DNA from: Acidobacteriota bacterium
GTDB taxonomy: Bacteria > Acidobacteriota > Vicinamibacteria > Vicinamibacterales > CAVVIG01
Reading direction: 5' to 3'
DNA: 57,246 nucleotides
Assembly (NCBI GenBank): GCA_017883165.1
Contig: JADGOC010000005.1
Coordinates: 1-57,246, forward strand
Shown piece after piece: positions 17,603-27,324 of this stretch; position 1 is the stretch's first letter, and every line of letters begins with the position of its first letter. The notes beneath the pieces were generated by a model. It saw nothing but the letters and a program-made list of their open reading frames with translations. It was not told the DNA's origin and made no database searches. The position numbers and the translations under genes were made by a program.

Positions 17603-18334
17603 ATGAAGAGAACCGAACGGCGTCATCTGAAGACCAACGAGATCGAGTCGTTCACGCGGCAGGCGCGCGACCTCGTCGAGACCCGTCCACGTGAAGTGAC
17701 CGCCGCGATCGTGGCGGTCGTCGTCATCGGTGTGGGCGCGCTCGGCTACTACGCCTGGCAGCAGCACATCCAGGGGCGTGCGCACGACTTGCTCGCGCAG
17801 GCGATCGCCGTCGAGAACGCCCGCGTCGCGCCGCCCATCGCGCCCGGCGGCACCGCGGTGGTCGTGCCGGGCAGCTATGCGAGCGAGCAGGCGCGGGCGG
17901 AAGCGGCGATCGTGAAGCTCAAGGCGGTCGCCGACGCGTATCCGTCGACCGACGCCGGGCTCTTCGCGCGCTATCAGCAGGCGGCGATGCTGGTGTCGAT
18001 CGGCCGTGCCGCGGAAGCGGCGCCTTTGTACGACGATGTGATCAAACGAGCGGGCGACGGATTCTACGGTCAGGTTTCGCGCCTCGGGCTCGCGGAAGCG
18101 CACGCGCGCAGCGGCCAGTTCGATCAGGCGATCAACGGATTCAAAGAGCTGGCGCAGCGGAAGGACGGCCCGTTGCCGATCGACGGCATCCTGATGCATC
18201 TGGGGCAGACCTATCTCGAGGCGGGCAAGAAAGCCGACGCGCAGCAGACGTTCAACCGTCTGGTCGAGGAGTACCCGAACTCGCCGTACACCGCCGAAGC
18301 GCGGCAGCAGCTCGATACGCTGAAGAAGACCTAG
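17603..18334 (+). CDS. TPR-containing membrane-anchored protein (YfgM-like)
   Basis: Single N-terminal TM (AAIVAVVVIGVGALGYYAW) followed by TPR-like repeats ...AQQTFNRLVEEYPNSPYTAEARQQL. Confidence 0.8.
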   Translation: MKRTERRHLKTNEIESFTRQARDLVETRPREVTAAIVAVVVIGVGALGYYAWQQHIQGRAHDLLAQAIAVENARVAPPIAPGGTAVVVPGSYASEQARAEAAIVKLKAVADAYPSTDAGLFARYQQAAMLVSIGRAAEAAPLYDDVIKRAGDGFYGQVSRLGLAEAHARSGQFDQAINGFKELAQRKDGPLPIDGILMHLGQTYLEAGKKADAQQTFNRLVEEYPNSPYTAEARQQLDTLKKT

Positions 18335-19239
18335 CGGGAGGCGCTTCCGACTTCGTTCCCGAAGCGGTACGACAGAATCTTGTAGATCAGCTTCGCGCAG
18401 AGGAAGTTGGGCGCGACGTTGCCCGGCATCGGGCAGAGCTCGACGATGTCGCACCCGACGACGCGCCGCGCGTCGATCACGCGGCGCAGGAGCGCCAGCA
18501 TCTCGTACCACGTCAACCCGCCAGGCTCGGGTGTCCCCACAGCCGGCATGATGGCCGGATCGAACCCGTCGCAATCGATCGTGATGTACACCGTCTCGCT
18601 CAGGGAGTCGACGACGCGGTCGATCCAGTCGTCGTGCCGCCGCATGTTGAAGTCGTAGAAGATCTCGGTCGGCAGGCTGGGCGCGACGGCCGCCTCCTCG
18701 GGCGACAGGCTGCGGACGCCGACCTGCGTGCAGCGCGCGTACTCGAGCACGCGCCGCATGGCGCACGCATGATTGTGCGGCGTGCCCATGAAGGAATCGC
18801 GCAGGTCCGCGTGCGCATCGATCTGCAGGACCGAGAGCCCGGCGTGCTTGGCCGCAAGGGCCGCGACGATCGGCGCGGTGATCGAGTGTTCGCCGCCGAG
18901 CACGACGGGAAACTTCCCGCGGTTGACGAGCTCCGAGGCGACGCGCCGGATCTCCTGAATCACCTCGTCCATCCCCGCATACGGCAGCTCGAGCTCCGGC
19001 AGCGTGTAGATGCCGATGCTGTGCACGTCGGTTTCCGTCTCCTCGTCCCACAACTCCATGTGCGACGACGCGACGAGGATTTCGTGCGGCCCCAGACGCG
19101 TGCCGGGCACGTACGACGTCGTGCGATCGAGCGGAATGGGCAGGATCACGACGCGGGCGTTCTCGAAATCGGTCGTGGTCGGTTTGGTGCCGCCGAACTC
19201 CCCCGGCGTTACCGAATCGTATTCAAACGGCAGGCTCAT
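18331..19239 (-). CDS. speB: Agmatinase / arginase-family ureohydrolase
   Basis: LGGEHSITAPIVAAL, LSVLQIDAHADLRD, YITIDCDGFDPAIMPAVGTPEPGGLTWYE metal-binding motifs. Confidence 0.92.
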   Translation of the reverse strand: MSLPFEYDSVTPGEFGGTKPTTTDFENARVVILPIPLDRTTSYVPGTRLGPHEILVASSHMELWDEETETDVHSIGIYTLPELELPYAGMDEVIQEIRRVASELVNRGKFPVVLGGEHSITAPIVAALAAKHAGLSVLQIDAHADLRDSFMGTPHNHACAMRRVLEYARCTQVGVRSLSPEEAAVAPSLPTEIFYDFNMRRHDDWIDRVVDSLSETVYITIDCDGFDPAIMPAVGTPEPGGLTWYEMLALLRRVIDARRVVGCDIVELCPMPGNVAPNFLCAKLIYKILSYRFGNEVGSASR

Positions 19240-20308
19240 TCACGTCCTCGAAGCGGTCGGAGGGTACGGTCTGGCCGTCGATCGTCATGACGCGCGATGC
19301 CAGGGTGAACGCCGGCACCTGGCGCCGGGCGAGAATCGGAGGAGCGGAGCTCGCGAGCGCGGTCGCCAGGATCGGCAGGGCGATCGTCGCGTCGACCTGA
19401 ACCGACGCGCGCGCCGAATCGGCGGCCAGTTTGCCCCAGCTCTCCGCTTCCTCGAGGCTGGCGCCGGAGGCGCCGCCGAAATGCGGCACGTCGGTCACAA
19501 TCTGGACCGCATAGAGGTGGCCGGTGACCTCCGGGCTGTAGAACTCGGCCTGCACGCTCGCCTGGTTGATGAAGTTCTTCGGCGTCCCGCCGCCGAGCAC
19601 GACCGACGCCGTCCGCGGACGCCGGATGATCAGGTTCGCCGATTCGACGATGTCGCCGATGATGTCGATGGCGCCGGCGCCGGCCCGCTTCTGGCGCGCC
19701 TGCGACAGCCCCATGCCGATCGACGAGTCGGCGATCGCGGGGCAGAAGATCGGCACCTTCGCCCGGTAGGCGGCCGTCAGGATGCCGTCGCGCCCGGTCG
19801 TGTCCCAGAGATGGCCGCCCAGCAGATGCAGGAACTCGCGCGTCGTGTACGCGCGCGGCTCGAGCGAGGCGGCGAAGTCGGCGATCCAGTTGTCGTTGCC
19901 GATGAATTCTTCCTCGTCGGCGTACGTGTCGTACACGCGGTCGATGCGGTCCTCGGCGAGGGCCGTGTCGTCGCTGTGCGGCGAGCCGATGTAGTGGCGC
20001 TGGCCGCGCGTCTCGTGCAGATCGTGATAGAGGTTCGCGCCGGTCGAGACCAGGCAGTCGACGTACCGGTTCGAGATGAGGTGCGCGACGATCAGGCGCA
20101 GGCCGCCGGCGCTGAGCGCCCCCGCCATCCCCAGGAAAATCGTCACGTCATCGTCGAGCATCTTGAGCCAGACGCGATGAGCCGTCGCGAGGTTGCGTCC
20201 CTGAAAGGAGATGCGCTCCATCCGGGTCAGGATCTCGTCGGCAGTCAGTCCTGCTTCGACGGCGAATGGCTCGACCGGCGTTTGCAGGAAGCGTGATTTC
20301 TTCGTCAT
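19223..20308 (-). CDS. Bacterial deoxyhypusine-synthase-family protein (probable polyamine biosynthesis enzyme)
   Basis: Rossmann DHS-like fold sequence with catalytic-lysine motif EAESWGKL; overlaps agmatinase start by 17 bp. Confidence 0.85.
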   Translation of the reverse strand: MTKKSRFLQTPVEPFAVEAGLTADEILTRMERISFQGRNLATAHRVWLKMLDDDVTIFLGMAGALSAGGLRLIVAHLISNRYVDCLVSTGANLYHDLHETRGQRHYIGSPHSDDTALAEDRIDRVYDTYADEEEFIGNDNWIADFAASLEPRAYTTREFLHLLGGHLWDTTGRDGILTAAYRAKVPIFCPAIADSSIGMGLSQARQKRAGAGAIDIIGDIVESANLIIRRPRTASVVLGGGTPKNFINQASVQAEFYSPEVTGHLYAVQIVTDVPHFGGASGASLEEAESWGKLAADSARASVQVDATIALPILATALASSAPPILARRQVPAFTLASRVMTIDGQTVPSDRFEDVNEPAV

Positions 20309-20328
20309 GCGCGGGACATTATACCTAT

Positions 20329-20377
20329 CGGGGCTCGGAACTCGGGGCTCGGGGCTGGTGGCTCGGGGCTGCCGACT
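20329..20377. repeat. Seven imperfect tandem heptamers (consensus CGGGGCT)
   Basis: cggggct cggaact cggggct cggggct ggtggct cggggct gccgact; fills the gap between two genes. Confidence 0.85.
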
Positions 20378-23303
20378 AAAACGCGTGGCCGAGGCGGAAG
20401 TACACCGTCGCGCGGTCGCCGACCGTGTGGCTGCCGTCGTGCCCCCACGCGGCGCCCGCGGACGCGGTGAAGGGCAGCGCATAGCCGGCGACGAGGTCGA
20501 TCGAGAGCTCCGCGCCGGCCGACGTCTTGAGATCGCGCGCGCTGAAGGTGCGGGTCCACGCGTGGCCGGCGTCGGCGAAGACGGCGGCGTGAATCGTGTG
20601 CACGAAGAAGGGCCACGGGCCGACGCCGCGCTGCGGCCGCGCGATCGGCCAGCGGTAATCGGCGTTCATCAAGGCGACGCGCGTGCCGGCGAAGGTGTCG
20701 GCCGGAAAGCCGCGCAGCAGGCTGATCGCCTCGCGGCCGAAGTCGAGCGTGTCGAGATTCCCCTGGCCTCCGCCGAGATCGAATGCGCGCTGCAGATCGC
20801 GGTCGCCGTTCGAGCTCCCACCGGCCAGACGCACGGCCAGCACATGATGGGCCGCGAAGCCCGGCAGATACAGGCGCGCGTCGGCCGCGACGGCGTTGGC
20901 GCCGGCCGACGATCCGAGCGCGGTCGGCACGAGCTCCGCCGTGGCGCCGAACGCCACGCCGCGCTCGGGGCTGATCGAGTACCCGTACGTGATCGCGTTG
21001 GTCGCCGCCCACCCGGCGCGCGCCGCCGTGCGATTGTGCGAGACCGCATGGTCGGGAAACGTGAAGTCGTCGATCGCGCGGACGACCGACGCGACCATCG
21101 TCTGCGCCGCGGCGACGTGGCGAATCGGAACGATGACGCCGGCCTCAATCTGCCGCTCACGCAGCGTGGCGGTCGCCGGGACGCCGGCGTCGCTCGGCGG
21201 CCCGGCGAAAAACGACGTGTCGCGCGAGACCGATGCCCAGAGCGTCGGCACCCACCGATCGTAGACGTAGGACAGCTGCCAGTTGGGCGTCGCGGAGTCG
21301 ACGGCCGGCGCGTTCCTGGGGGTCGAGACGAGCCAGGTCGCTGATACGCTGTAGCCGTGATAGCCGAGGACGTCGGCGCCGCCGGTCGCCGCGCCGGCGC
21401 GGATGGAGTTGCGGTCGCCTTCGACGACGGGCGACCGCCAGGTCGGCTTCAGTGTCGGCCAGGGCGTGTACCGGTCCGCGGATTGTAGGGGCCGAGCTTG
21501 CTCGGCCCCACCTGTCGCGGAATCGGGCACAGCAAGCTCCGCCCCGACACTCGCCGTACCCGCCGTCGCCAGACCTGCCGTCGCGTACGGCAGGGTAAAC
21601 AGATCGAAGCCGTCGACCGTGTAGCCGACGTAGACGATCGAGCGCCCGTCCGGCGACACGTCGGGCCACGTGGCGCCGCCGGTCGTGTGCGTGAGCTGCC
21701 GCCGGCCGGCCGGAGCGTCCACGTGCAATTCGTACAAATTGAACGGCCCTTCATTCAGATCCGCCGCGGCGACGATTGCGCGGCCATCGGGCCGCCACGC
21801 CGGTGTCACCCACCGCGCCTTCGCGTCTGAGGCGATCACTCGGGCCGTGCGCGTCGCGACATCCACGACGACGATCTCGGTTTGTGCGCCGAGCCGATGG
21901 CGCTGCACGGCGATCGTTCGGCCGTCGGGCGACCAGCGCGGCGCGTTAAATTGCGTTTCCGGCTCCGAGATGAGGGTGGTGATCTCCGGTTGCCCCCCTG
22001 GAGCCGCCATAGTGGCAGGTTTCAGAGCGACCAACACCAGATCGCGCTGGCCCGGCGTGTTCTGGACCGCGGCGATCGTGTGTTCGTCAGGCGAGAGATC
22101 CGGATCGAGCAGGCGCGCGCCGGATGTGACGCGGCGGACACGCCCGCTCGCGCGATCGAGCGCGTAGAGATCCGCGTAGAAGCCCGTGTTTCGCCGCAGC
22201 TCGTCCTGATCGAAATAAATTGTCTGGCGTCCGATCGCCGTCGTCGAGCCCAGGGAGCGCCTCGCGACGTGCCGAGGCGCCGAGCCGTCGAGCGTGATCT
22301 GGTTGAGCGACGCGAAGTCGTGCGGCGTTCGCAGCGAGTAGATCACTTCGGGAGGGCAGGTGGCGCACGTGGAGGACAGAAAGCGCGGGCCGACGACGGT
22401 GAAGCCCTGGTGCGTCAGCCGCCGTTCCCCATCGTCCACGGACGTGGGCGGAGTCGCGGCGATGGTGCTCTGTTGGTAGTCGCGCCACAGATCGCCGAGC
22501 GAGCGTCCGTACACCTTGCTGAAGACGCGCGACGCCGTGTAAGGGATGCGCCGTGCGGTCGCCTCCGCGAGCTCGCCGAACTTCTGCTCGCCGTAGTGCT
22601 CCGCGAGATACGCGTGAAAGCCGACCCCGTAGGCGTACTGCGCGAAGCCGTCGGGCCAGTCGGTCAGCCCGCCGTTGACGCGATCGAGCGGCTCCAACGC
22701 GCGCGCCCGCGCTGCTTCGTTGACGATCGCCGCGAAGTCTCCCGCGTGCAGGCGACCGTCCCCGGTGATCGCCGTTTCCTCGTACGTCGCGAGTCCTTCG
22801 ATCTGCCAGCCCGGCAGGAACAGATTCGGGAACGCGTACGGAACGCGTCCGAAGACATTGCGGGCGATGCGCGCCCAACCCTCCGAGCGATCGAGATGGA
22901 CCACGTGTGTGAACTCGTGGGTGAAGACGAGCGTCAGCCAGTCGTCGAGGCTGCCGATGAATTCGGAGCCGGCAGGCCAGACCGCGTCGATGACAACCGT
23001 GTCGCGCGGCAGCACGTACGTGTAGCCGTTCGACAACTCAGTCTGATCGACGAGCACCACGTGCGTCAGCGGCGGCGGTTTGGTGCCGAGCGGGCGCTCG
23101 AGCTTGCGCCACGCCTCCTCGGCGATGATCGCGAGCCGCCCGGCCATGCGGTCCTCGCCCTGGTGGAAGTAGATGAGGAAGTGCTCTGTCGGCAGGCGGC
23201 GGAACTTGTACAACGGATCGAACAGCGACGCCGCGCGCGCCGTGCGCGAGCCGACGCCGGCGATCATCAGGAGGGCCAGGGCCGCTGTCAGCGCGCGTCT
23301 CAT
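20376..23303 (-). CDS. Outer-membrane protein: HExxH metallopeptidase (peptidase MA-like) + TolB/WD40-like propeller + BamA/surface-antigen barrel
   Basis: Signal peptide; THEFTHVVHLD...GWQIEGLATYEE; PDGRTIAVQ/SPDGRSIVYVG propeller repeats; barrel ending in ...VYFRLGHAF. Confidence 0.85.
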   Translation of the reverse strand: MRRALTAALALLMIAGVGSRTARAASLFDPLYKFRRLPTEHFLIYFHQGEDRMAGRLAIIAEEAWRKLERPLGTKPPPLTHVVLVDQTELSNGYTYVLPRDTVVIDAVWPAGSEFIGSLDDWLTLVFTHEFTHVVHLDRSEGWARIARNVFGRVPYAFPNLFLPGWQIEGLATYEETAITGDGRLHAGDFAAIVNEAARARALEPLDRVNGGLTDWPDGFAQYAYGVGFHAYLAEHYGEQKFGELAEATARRIPYTASRVFSKVYGRSLGDLWRDYQQSTIAATPPTSVDDGERRLTHQGFTVVGPRFLSSTCATCPPEVIYSLRTPHDFASLNQITLDGSAPRHVARRSLGSTTAIGRQTIYFDQDELRRNTGFYADLYALDRASGRVRRVTSGARLLDPDLSPDEHTIAAVQNTPGQRDLVLVALKPATMAAPGGQPEITTLISEPETQFNAPRWSPDGRTIAVQRHRLGAQTEIVVVDVATRTARVIASDAKARWVTPAWRPDGRAIVAAADLNEGPFNLYELHVDAPAGRRQLTHTTGGATWPDVSPDGRSIVYVGYTVDGFDLFTLPYATAGLATAGTASVGAELAVPDSATGGAEQARPLQSADRYTPWPTLKPTWRSPVVEGDRNSIRAGAATGGADVLGYHGYSVSATWLVSTPRNAPAVDSATPNWQLSYVYDRWVPTLWASVSRDTSFFAGPPSDAGVPATATLRERQIEAGVIVPIRHVAAAQTMVASVVRAIDDFTFPDHAVSHNRTAARAGWAATNAITYGYSISPERGVAFGATAELVPTALGSSAGANAVAADARLYLPGFAAHHVLAVRLAGGSSNGDRDLQRAFDLGGGQGNLDTLDFGREAISLLRGFPADTFAGTRVALMNADYRWPIARPQRGVGPWPFFVHTIHAAVFADAGHAWTRTFSARDLKTSAGAELSIDLVAGYALPFTASAGAAWGHDGSHTVGDRATVYFRLGHAF
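21488..21545. repeat. REP-like palindrome pair inside a CDS
   Basis: GGGGCCGAGC-TT-GCTCGGCCCC (21488-21509, perfect 10-bp arms) followed by imperfect GGGCACAGC-AA-GCTCCGCCC (21525-21544). Confidence 0.75.
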
Positions 23304-23313
23304 AGCGTTGTGA

Positions 23314-24666
23314 TTATCGCGGCTCCGCGGCGTGCGCGTGCTTCGATTCTCGAGTGGCGCGCGCGAGGACGATGCAGAGAATGAGTGCGGGAGTGCCAAG
23401 GAGGCCGGCGCCAATGAAGAAGAGTGCGTACGCGTCGATCAGTCCGCGGCCGACGGCGAGCCGATCGACCAACACGCCCGAGAATCCTTTCGCGAACTTG
23501 CCGACGTAGGTGTACGCGGAGCTCAGAAGCGCATACTGCGTCGCCGTGTAGCCAAGGCTCGTCAAGCTCGACATGTAGGTCACGAGCGCGACACCCGCCA
23601 GGCCGATCCCGAAGTTGTCGGCAAACATCACCGCGCCGAAGACGCGCAGGTCGGGACCGGACCAGGCGAGCGTCGCGAAACTGGCGATCACCAGCATCTT
23701 CACGATCACGCCCGCGATCAGCGTCCTCGCGTAGCCGAAGCGCAGCGTGCTGAAGCCGCCCGCGGCGATGCCGAGCAGCGACGCCACGAGACCGATCGAC
23801 CCGCGCACCGCGCCGACGGCATCCTTCGACAGGCCGAGGTCGTGGTAGAACGGATTCGCCATCGGACCCATCACGAACTCCGGCAGTTGGTAGAAGCTGA
23901 TCATCGCGAGCATCAGCAGCGCGAGCCAGCCGTACACGCGGAAGAATTCCGTGAAGGGGCCGATCACCGCGTCGACAAAGCCGCGGCCGCTCCAGAGCGG
24001 TGCGGTTTCGGCTTTTGATTCGAAGACTCGTGCCGCGCGCGCCGGCTCGGCGGCCACCAGGCTGGCGCACAGTCCGACCACCATCAGCGCCGCCATCGCC
24101 GCGTACGACATGCGCCAGCCGAAATGATTGGCCATGATCAGGATCAGCGCGTCGGTCACGATGATCGCGAATCGATATCCGAGCTGGTAGGCGGACGAGA
24201 GCAGCCCGAGCTCGTCGGAGTCGCTCGCCGCCTCGATCCGCCACGCGTCCACCACGATGTCCTGCGTCGACGAGGAAAACGCCACGACGAGCGCGAGGCT
24301 GCCGACGGCAGTGAGGCCGGCCTTCAGGCCAACCGCGGAGAGGCCTGCCAGCCCGAGGGCCACGAGAATCTGACTGACGATCAACCAGCCGCGTCGGCGA
24401 CCGAACCGGCCGAACACCGGCGCGTCGACGCGATCGATGATGGGTGCCCAGAGGAACTTCACCGAATATGCGAGTCCGACCCACGACAGGAAGCCGATCG
24501 CCGTCAGCGTGGTGCCGGCGTCGCGTAGCCAGTAGCCGAGCGTGTTGCCGCTCAGAAAAAACGGCAGGCCGGACGAGAAGCCCAGCGCGAGCATCACCGC
24601 CACCTTCGGCTGACGCAGCGACGCGATCACGTCGCGTTTGCGGATGGCAGGCTTCACGTGAGTCAT
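23314..24666 (-). CDS. MFS transporter, AmpG-like
   Basis: MLALGFSSGLPFFLSGNTLGYWLRDAGTTLTAIGFLSWVGLAYSVKFLWAPIIDRV. Confidence 0.9.
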   Translation of the reverse strand: MTHVKPAIRKRDVIASLRQPKVAVMLALGFSSGLPFFLSGNTLGYWLRDAGTTLTAIGFLSWVGLAYSVKFLWAPIIDRVDAPVFGRFGRRRGWLIVSQILVALGLAGLSAVGLKAGLTAVGSLALVVAFSSSTQDIVVDAWRIEAASDSDELGLLSSAYQLGYRFAIIVTDALILIMANHFGWRMSYAAMAALMVVGLCASLVAAEPARAARVFESKAETAPLWSGRGFVDAVIGPFTEFFRVYGWLALLMLAMISFYQLPEFVMGPMANPFYHDLGLSKDAVGAVRGSIGLVASLLGIAAGGFSTLRFGYARTLIAGVIVKMLVIASFATLAWSGPDLRVFGAVMFADNFGIGLAGVALVTYMSSLTSLGYTATQYALLSSAYTYVGKFAKGFSGVLVDRLAVGRGLIDAYALFFIGAGLLGTPALILCIVLARATRESKHAHAAEPR

Positions 24667-24688
24667 CGGTTCGCGGCGGGTGAGAAGC

Positions 24689-27313
24689 TCATAGCTCCTT
24701 CTTGAGCTCCGCGAGCAGCGTCAGCGCGTCCATTGGCGTCAGGCGATCGACGTCGATGCCGGCGATCTTCTCACGCAGGCGGCCGGCCTTCTCGACATCT
24801 TCACCAGGGGGCGCCTGGAAGAGACCCATTTGCTGCTGCGGCTCGACCGGCGTACCGCTCACCGACGGGCGGCCGCCGCGCGTCAGCTCGTCGCGTTCGA
24901 GGGCGGCGAGAATCGCGCGCGCGCGCTCGATCACGGGCAGCGGCAATCCTGCCAGACGCGCCACCTGGATGCCGTAGCTGCGATCGGATCGTCCGGGCAC
25001 GATTTTGCGCAGGAAGATGATGTCGTCTTTCCACTCGCGCGCGGAGACGTGGAAGTTGACGACGCCGGGCGTGGCATCCGCCAGGTCGGTCAGCTCGTGA
25101 TAATGCGTGGCAAAGAGCGTCTTCGGACGCATCTCCGGGTTCGTGGCGAGATGCTCGGCGACCGCCCACGCGATGCTCAAGCCGTCGAAGGTCGCCGTGC
25201 CGCGGCCGATCTCGTCGAGCACCACCAGGCTGCGCGAGGTCGCCGTGTGCAGGATGTTGGCGGTCTCCTGCATCTCGACCATGAAGGTCGAGTGGCCCTT
25301 CGCGATGTTGTCCGACGCGCCAACGCGCGCGAAGATTCGGTCGGTGATCGGAATCTTCGCCTCGCGCGCCGGCACGAACGAGCCAGCCTGCGCCATCAGG
25401 CACATCAGCGCCGTCTGGCGCAGATACGTCGATTTTCCGCCCATGTTGGGCCCGGTCAGGATGATGAGCTGGCAGGTCGTCGCGTTCAGCGTGATGTCGT
25501 TCGGCACGAAGGCGTCGGCGGACGTGCGGCGCTCGACCACCGGGTGGCGGCCGTCGACGACCGCGAGCTCGTCGCCATCGTGCACGTGTGGCTTCGTGTA
25601 GTTGTTGACGGCGGCCATCTCGGCGAGCGCCCCGAGCACGTCGAGCGACGCCAGCGCGCGCGCGGACGCCTGAATCCGTGGCGCCTCGGCGGCGACCGCG
25701 ATCCGCAGCTTCTCGAAGATCTCCAGCTCGCGTTCGACGATGCGTTCGTCGGCGCCGAGGATCTTCTCTTCGTACTCCTTGAGCGCCGGCGTGATGAAGC
25801 GCTCGCCGCCGGCGATCGTCTGCTTGCGGTGATAGTCGGGCGGCACGGCGTGCAGGTTCGATTTCGAGATCTCGATGTAGTACCCGAACACGCGGTTGAA
25901 GCGGACCTTCAGCGAGGCGATGCCCGTGCGCGCGCGCTCGCGCTCTTCCATTTCGGCGATGATCTGCTTGCCCGAGCGGCTGATGGTGCGCAAATCATCC
26001 AATTCCTTGTCGACGCCGTCGCGCGTGAATCCGCCGTCTCGTGCCAGGACGGGCGGCTCGTCGACGATCGCGGTCTCGATCGCGGACCGGACGTCGAGGA
26101 GATCGTCGAGCTCAGCGACGAGCGATCGGACGAGCGGCGCCTGCAGGTCCGCCAGCAGCGTGCGCACGCGCGGGATGACCGCGAGAGAGACCTTGAGGCC
26201 GACGAGATCGCGCGGGCCTGCCGTTCCGAGCGCCGCGCGCGCGACGAGCCGCTCGAGATCCTGCACCGCCTTGATCGCGTCGCGAAACTTGCCGCGGTCT
26301 GTGGCGCGGAACGCCAGCTCCTCGACCGCATCGAGCCGGTCGCGAATCGGCTCGATCGCCACGAGCGGCCGCAGCAGCCACGCGCGGAGCAGCCGGCTGC
26401 CGACGGAGGTGACTGTGGCGTCAAGCTCGGCGAGGAGCGACCCGTCCCGCCCGCCCTCAGACCCCTCGAGAATCTCGAGGTGCTTGAGCGTCGTCGGATC
26501 GATGAGCAGCGCGTCGGCATGCTGCCGGTACGTAATCGCACGGACATGCGCAAGGTCCGCCTTCTGCGTCGACCGCAAGTAATGGACGAGCGCGCCGGCC
26601 GCCGAAACGGCCGCCGGCCGCCGATCGAGGCCGAAGCCCTCCAGCCCGCCGGCGCGCAGCTGATCAAGTAACGTCCGCCGCGCCGATTCATCGTCGAAGG
26701 TCCACGCGTCGATCGGCGTGACGGGCAGCCCCGAGGCCCCGATGCATGGGGGAAGCTCGACTTCGGCCGGCACCACGATTTCGCGCGGCTTGAGCACCGC
26801 CATCTCGTCGGCGAGCGACTGCACGCCGTCAGCCCCGGCGTATTCGGCGGCAGAGAATTCGCCGGTGGAGAGGTCGAGCAGCGCCACACCGAGGGTGCCG
26901 CCCCGCGCCACAACCGACATGAGGAAGGCCGGTTCGCGCGCGTCGAGGTGGCTCGCGTCGGTCAGTGTGCCCGGCGAGACGACGCGGACGACCTCGCGCT
27001 TGACGAGGCCCTTGGCCTTGCGCGGATCTTCAACTTGATCGCAAATCGCGACGCGAAAACCTTTCTTGACGAGCCGTCCGATGTAGCCGTCGACGGCGTG
27101 AAAGGGTACGCCGCACATCGGGATGCCGCCGCCGTTGGCGCCCTTGGCGCGGGAGGTGAGCGTAATGTCGAGCGCGCGCGCCGCGACGAGCGCGTCCTCG
27201 TAGAACATCTCGTAGAAATCGCCCATCCGAAAGAGCAGGATGGCGTCGGGATGCTGCTGCTTCGCGTCGAGATACTGCCGCATCGCCGGCGTGACCGACG
27301 CTGACATATGCAT
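24689..27313 (-). CDS. mutS: DNA mismatch repair protein MutS
   Basis: TPAMRQYLDAKQQHPDAILLFRMGDFYEMFYEDA; LTGPNMGGKSTYLRQTALM; DEIGRGTATFDGLSIAWAV. Confidence 0.98.
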   Translation of the reverse strand: MHMSASVTPAMRQYLDAKQQHPDAILLFRMGDFYEMFYEDALVAARALDITLTSRAKGANGGGIPMCGVPFHAVDGYIGRLVKKGFRVAICDQVEDPRKAKGLVKREVVRVVSPGTLTDASHLDAREPAFLMSVVARGGTLGVALLDLSTGEFSAAEYAGADGVQSLADEMAVLKPREIVVPAEVELPPCIGASGLPVTPIDAWTFDDESARRTLLDQLRAGGLEGFGLDRRPAAVSAAGALVHYLRSTQKADLAHVRAITYRQHADALLIDPTTLKHLEILEGSEGGRDGSLLAELDATVTSVGSRLLRAWLLRPLVAIEPIRDRLDAVEELAFRATDRGKFRDAIKAVQDLERLVARAALGTAGPRDLVGLKVSLAVIPRVRTLLADLQAPLVRSLVAELDDLLDVRSAIETAIVDEPPVLARDGGFTRDGVDKELDDLRTISRSGKQIIAEMEERERARTGIASLKVRFNRVFGYYIEISKSNLHAVPPDYHRKQTIAGGERFITPALKEYEEKILGADERIVERELEIFEKLRIAVAAEAPRIQASARALASLDVLGALAEMAAVNNYTKPHVHDGDELAVVDGRHPVVERRTSADAFVPNDITLNATTCQLIILTGPNMGGKSTYLRQTALMCLMAQAGSFVPAREAKIPITDRIFARVGASDNIAKGHSTFMVEMQETANILHTATSRSLVVLDEIGRGTATFDGLSIAWAVAEHLATNPEMRPKTLFATHYHELTDLADATPGVVNFHVSAREWKDDIIFLRKIVPGRSDRSYGIQVARLAGLPLPVIERARAILAALERDELTRGGRPSVSGTPVEPQQQMGLFQAPPGEDVEKAGRLREKIAGIDVDRLTPMDALTLLAELKKEL

Positions 27314-27324
27314 TAGTCTAACGC

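Noticed and set aside
24830-26671. 613-aa plus-strand ORF antisense to mutS
   Set aside because: Shadow ORF of high-GC coding DNA; mutS motifs on the other strand are unambiguous.
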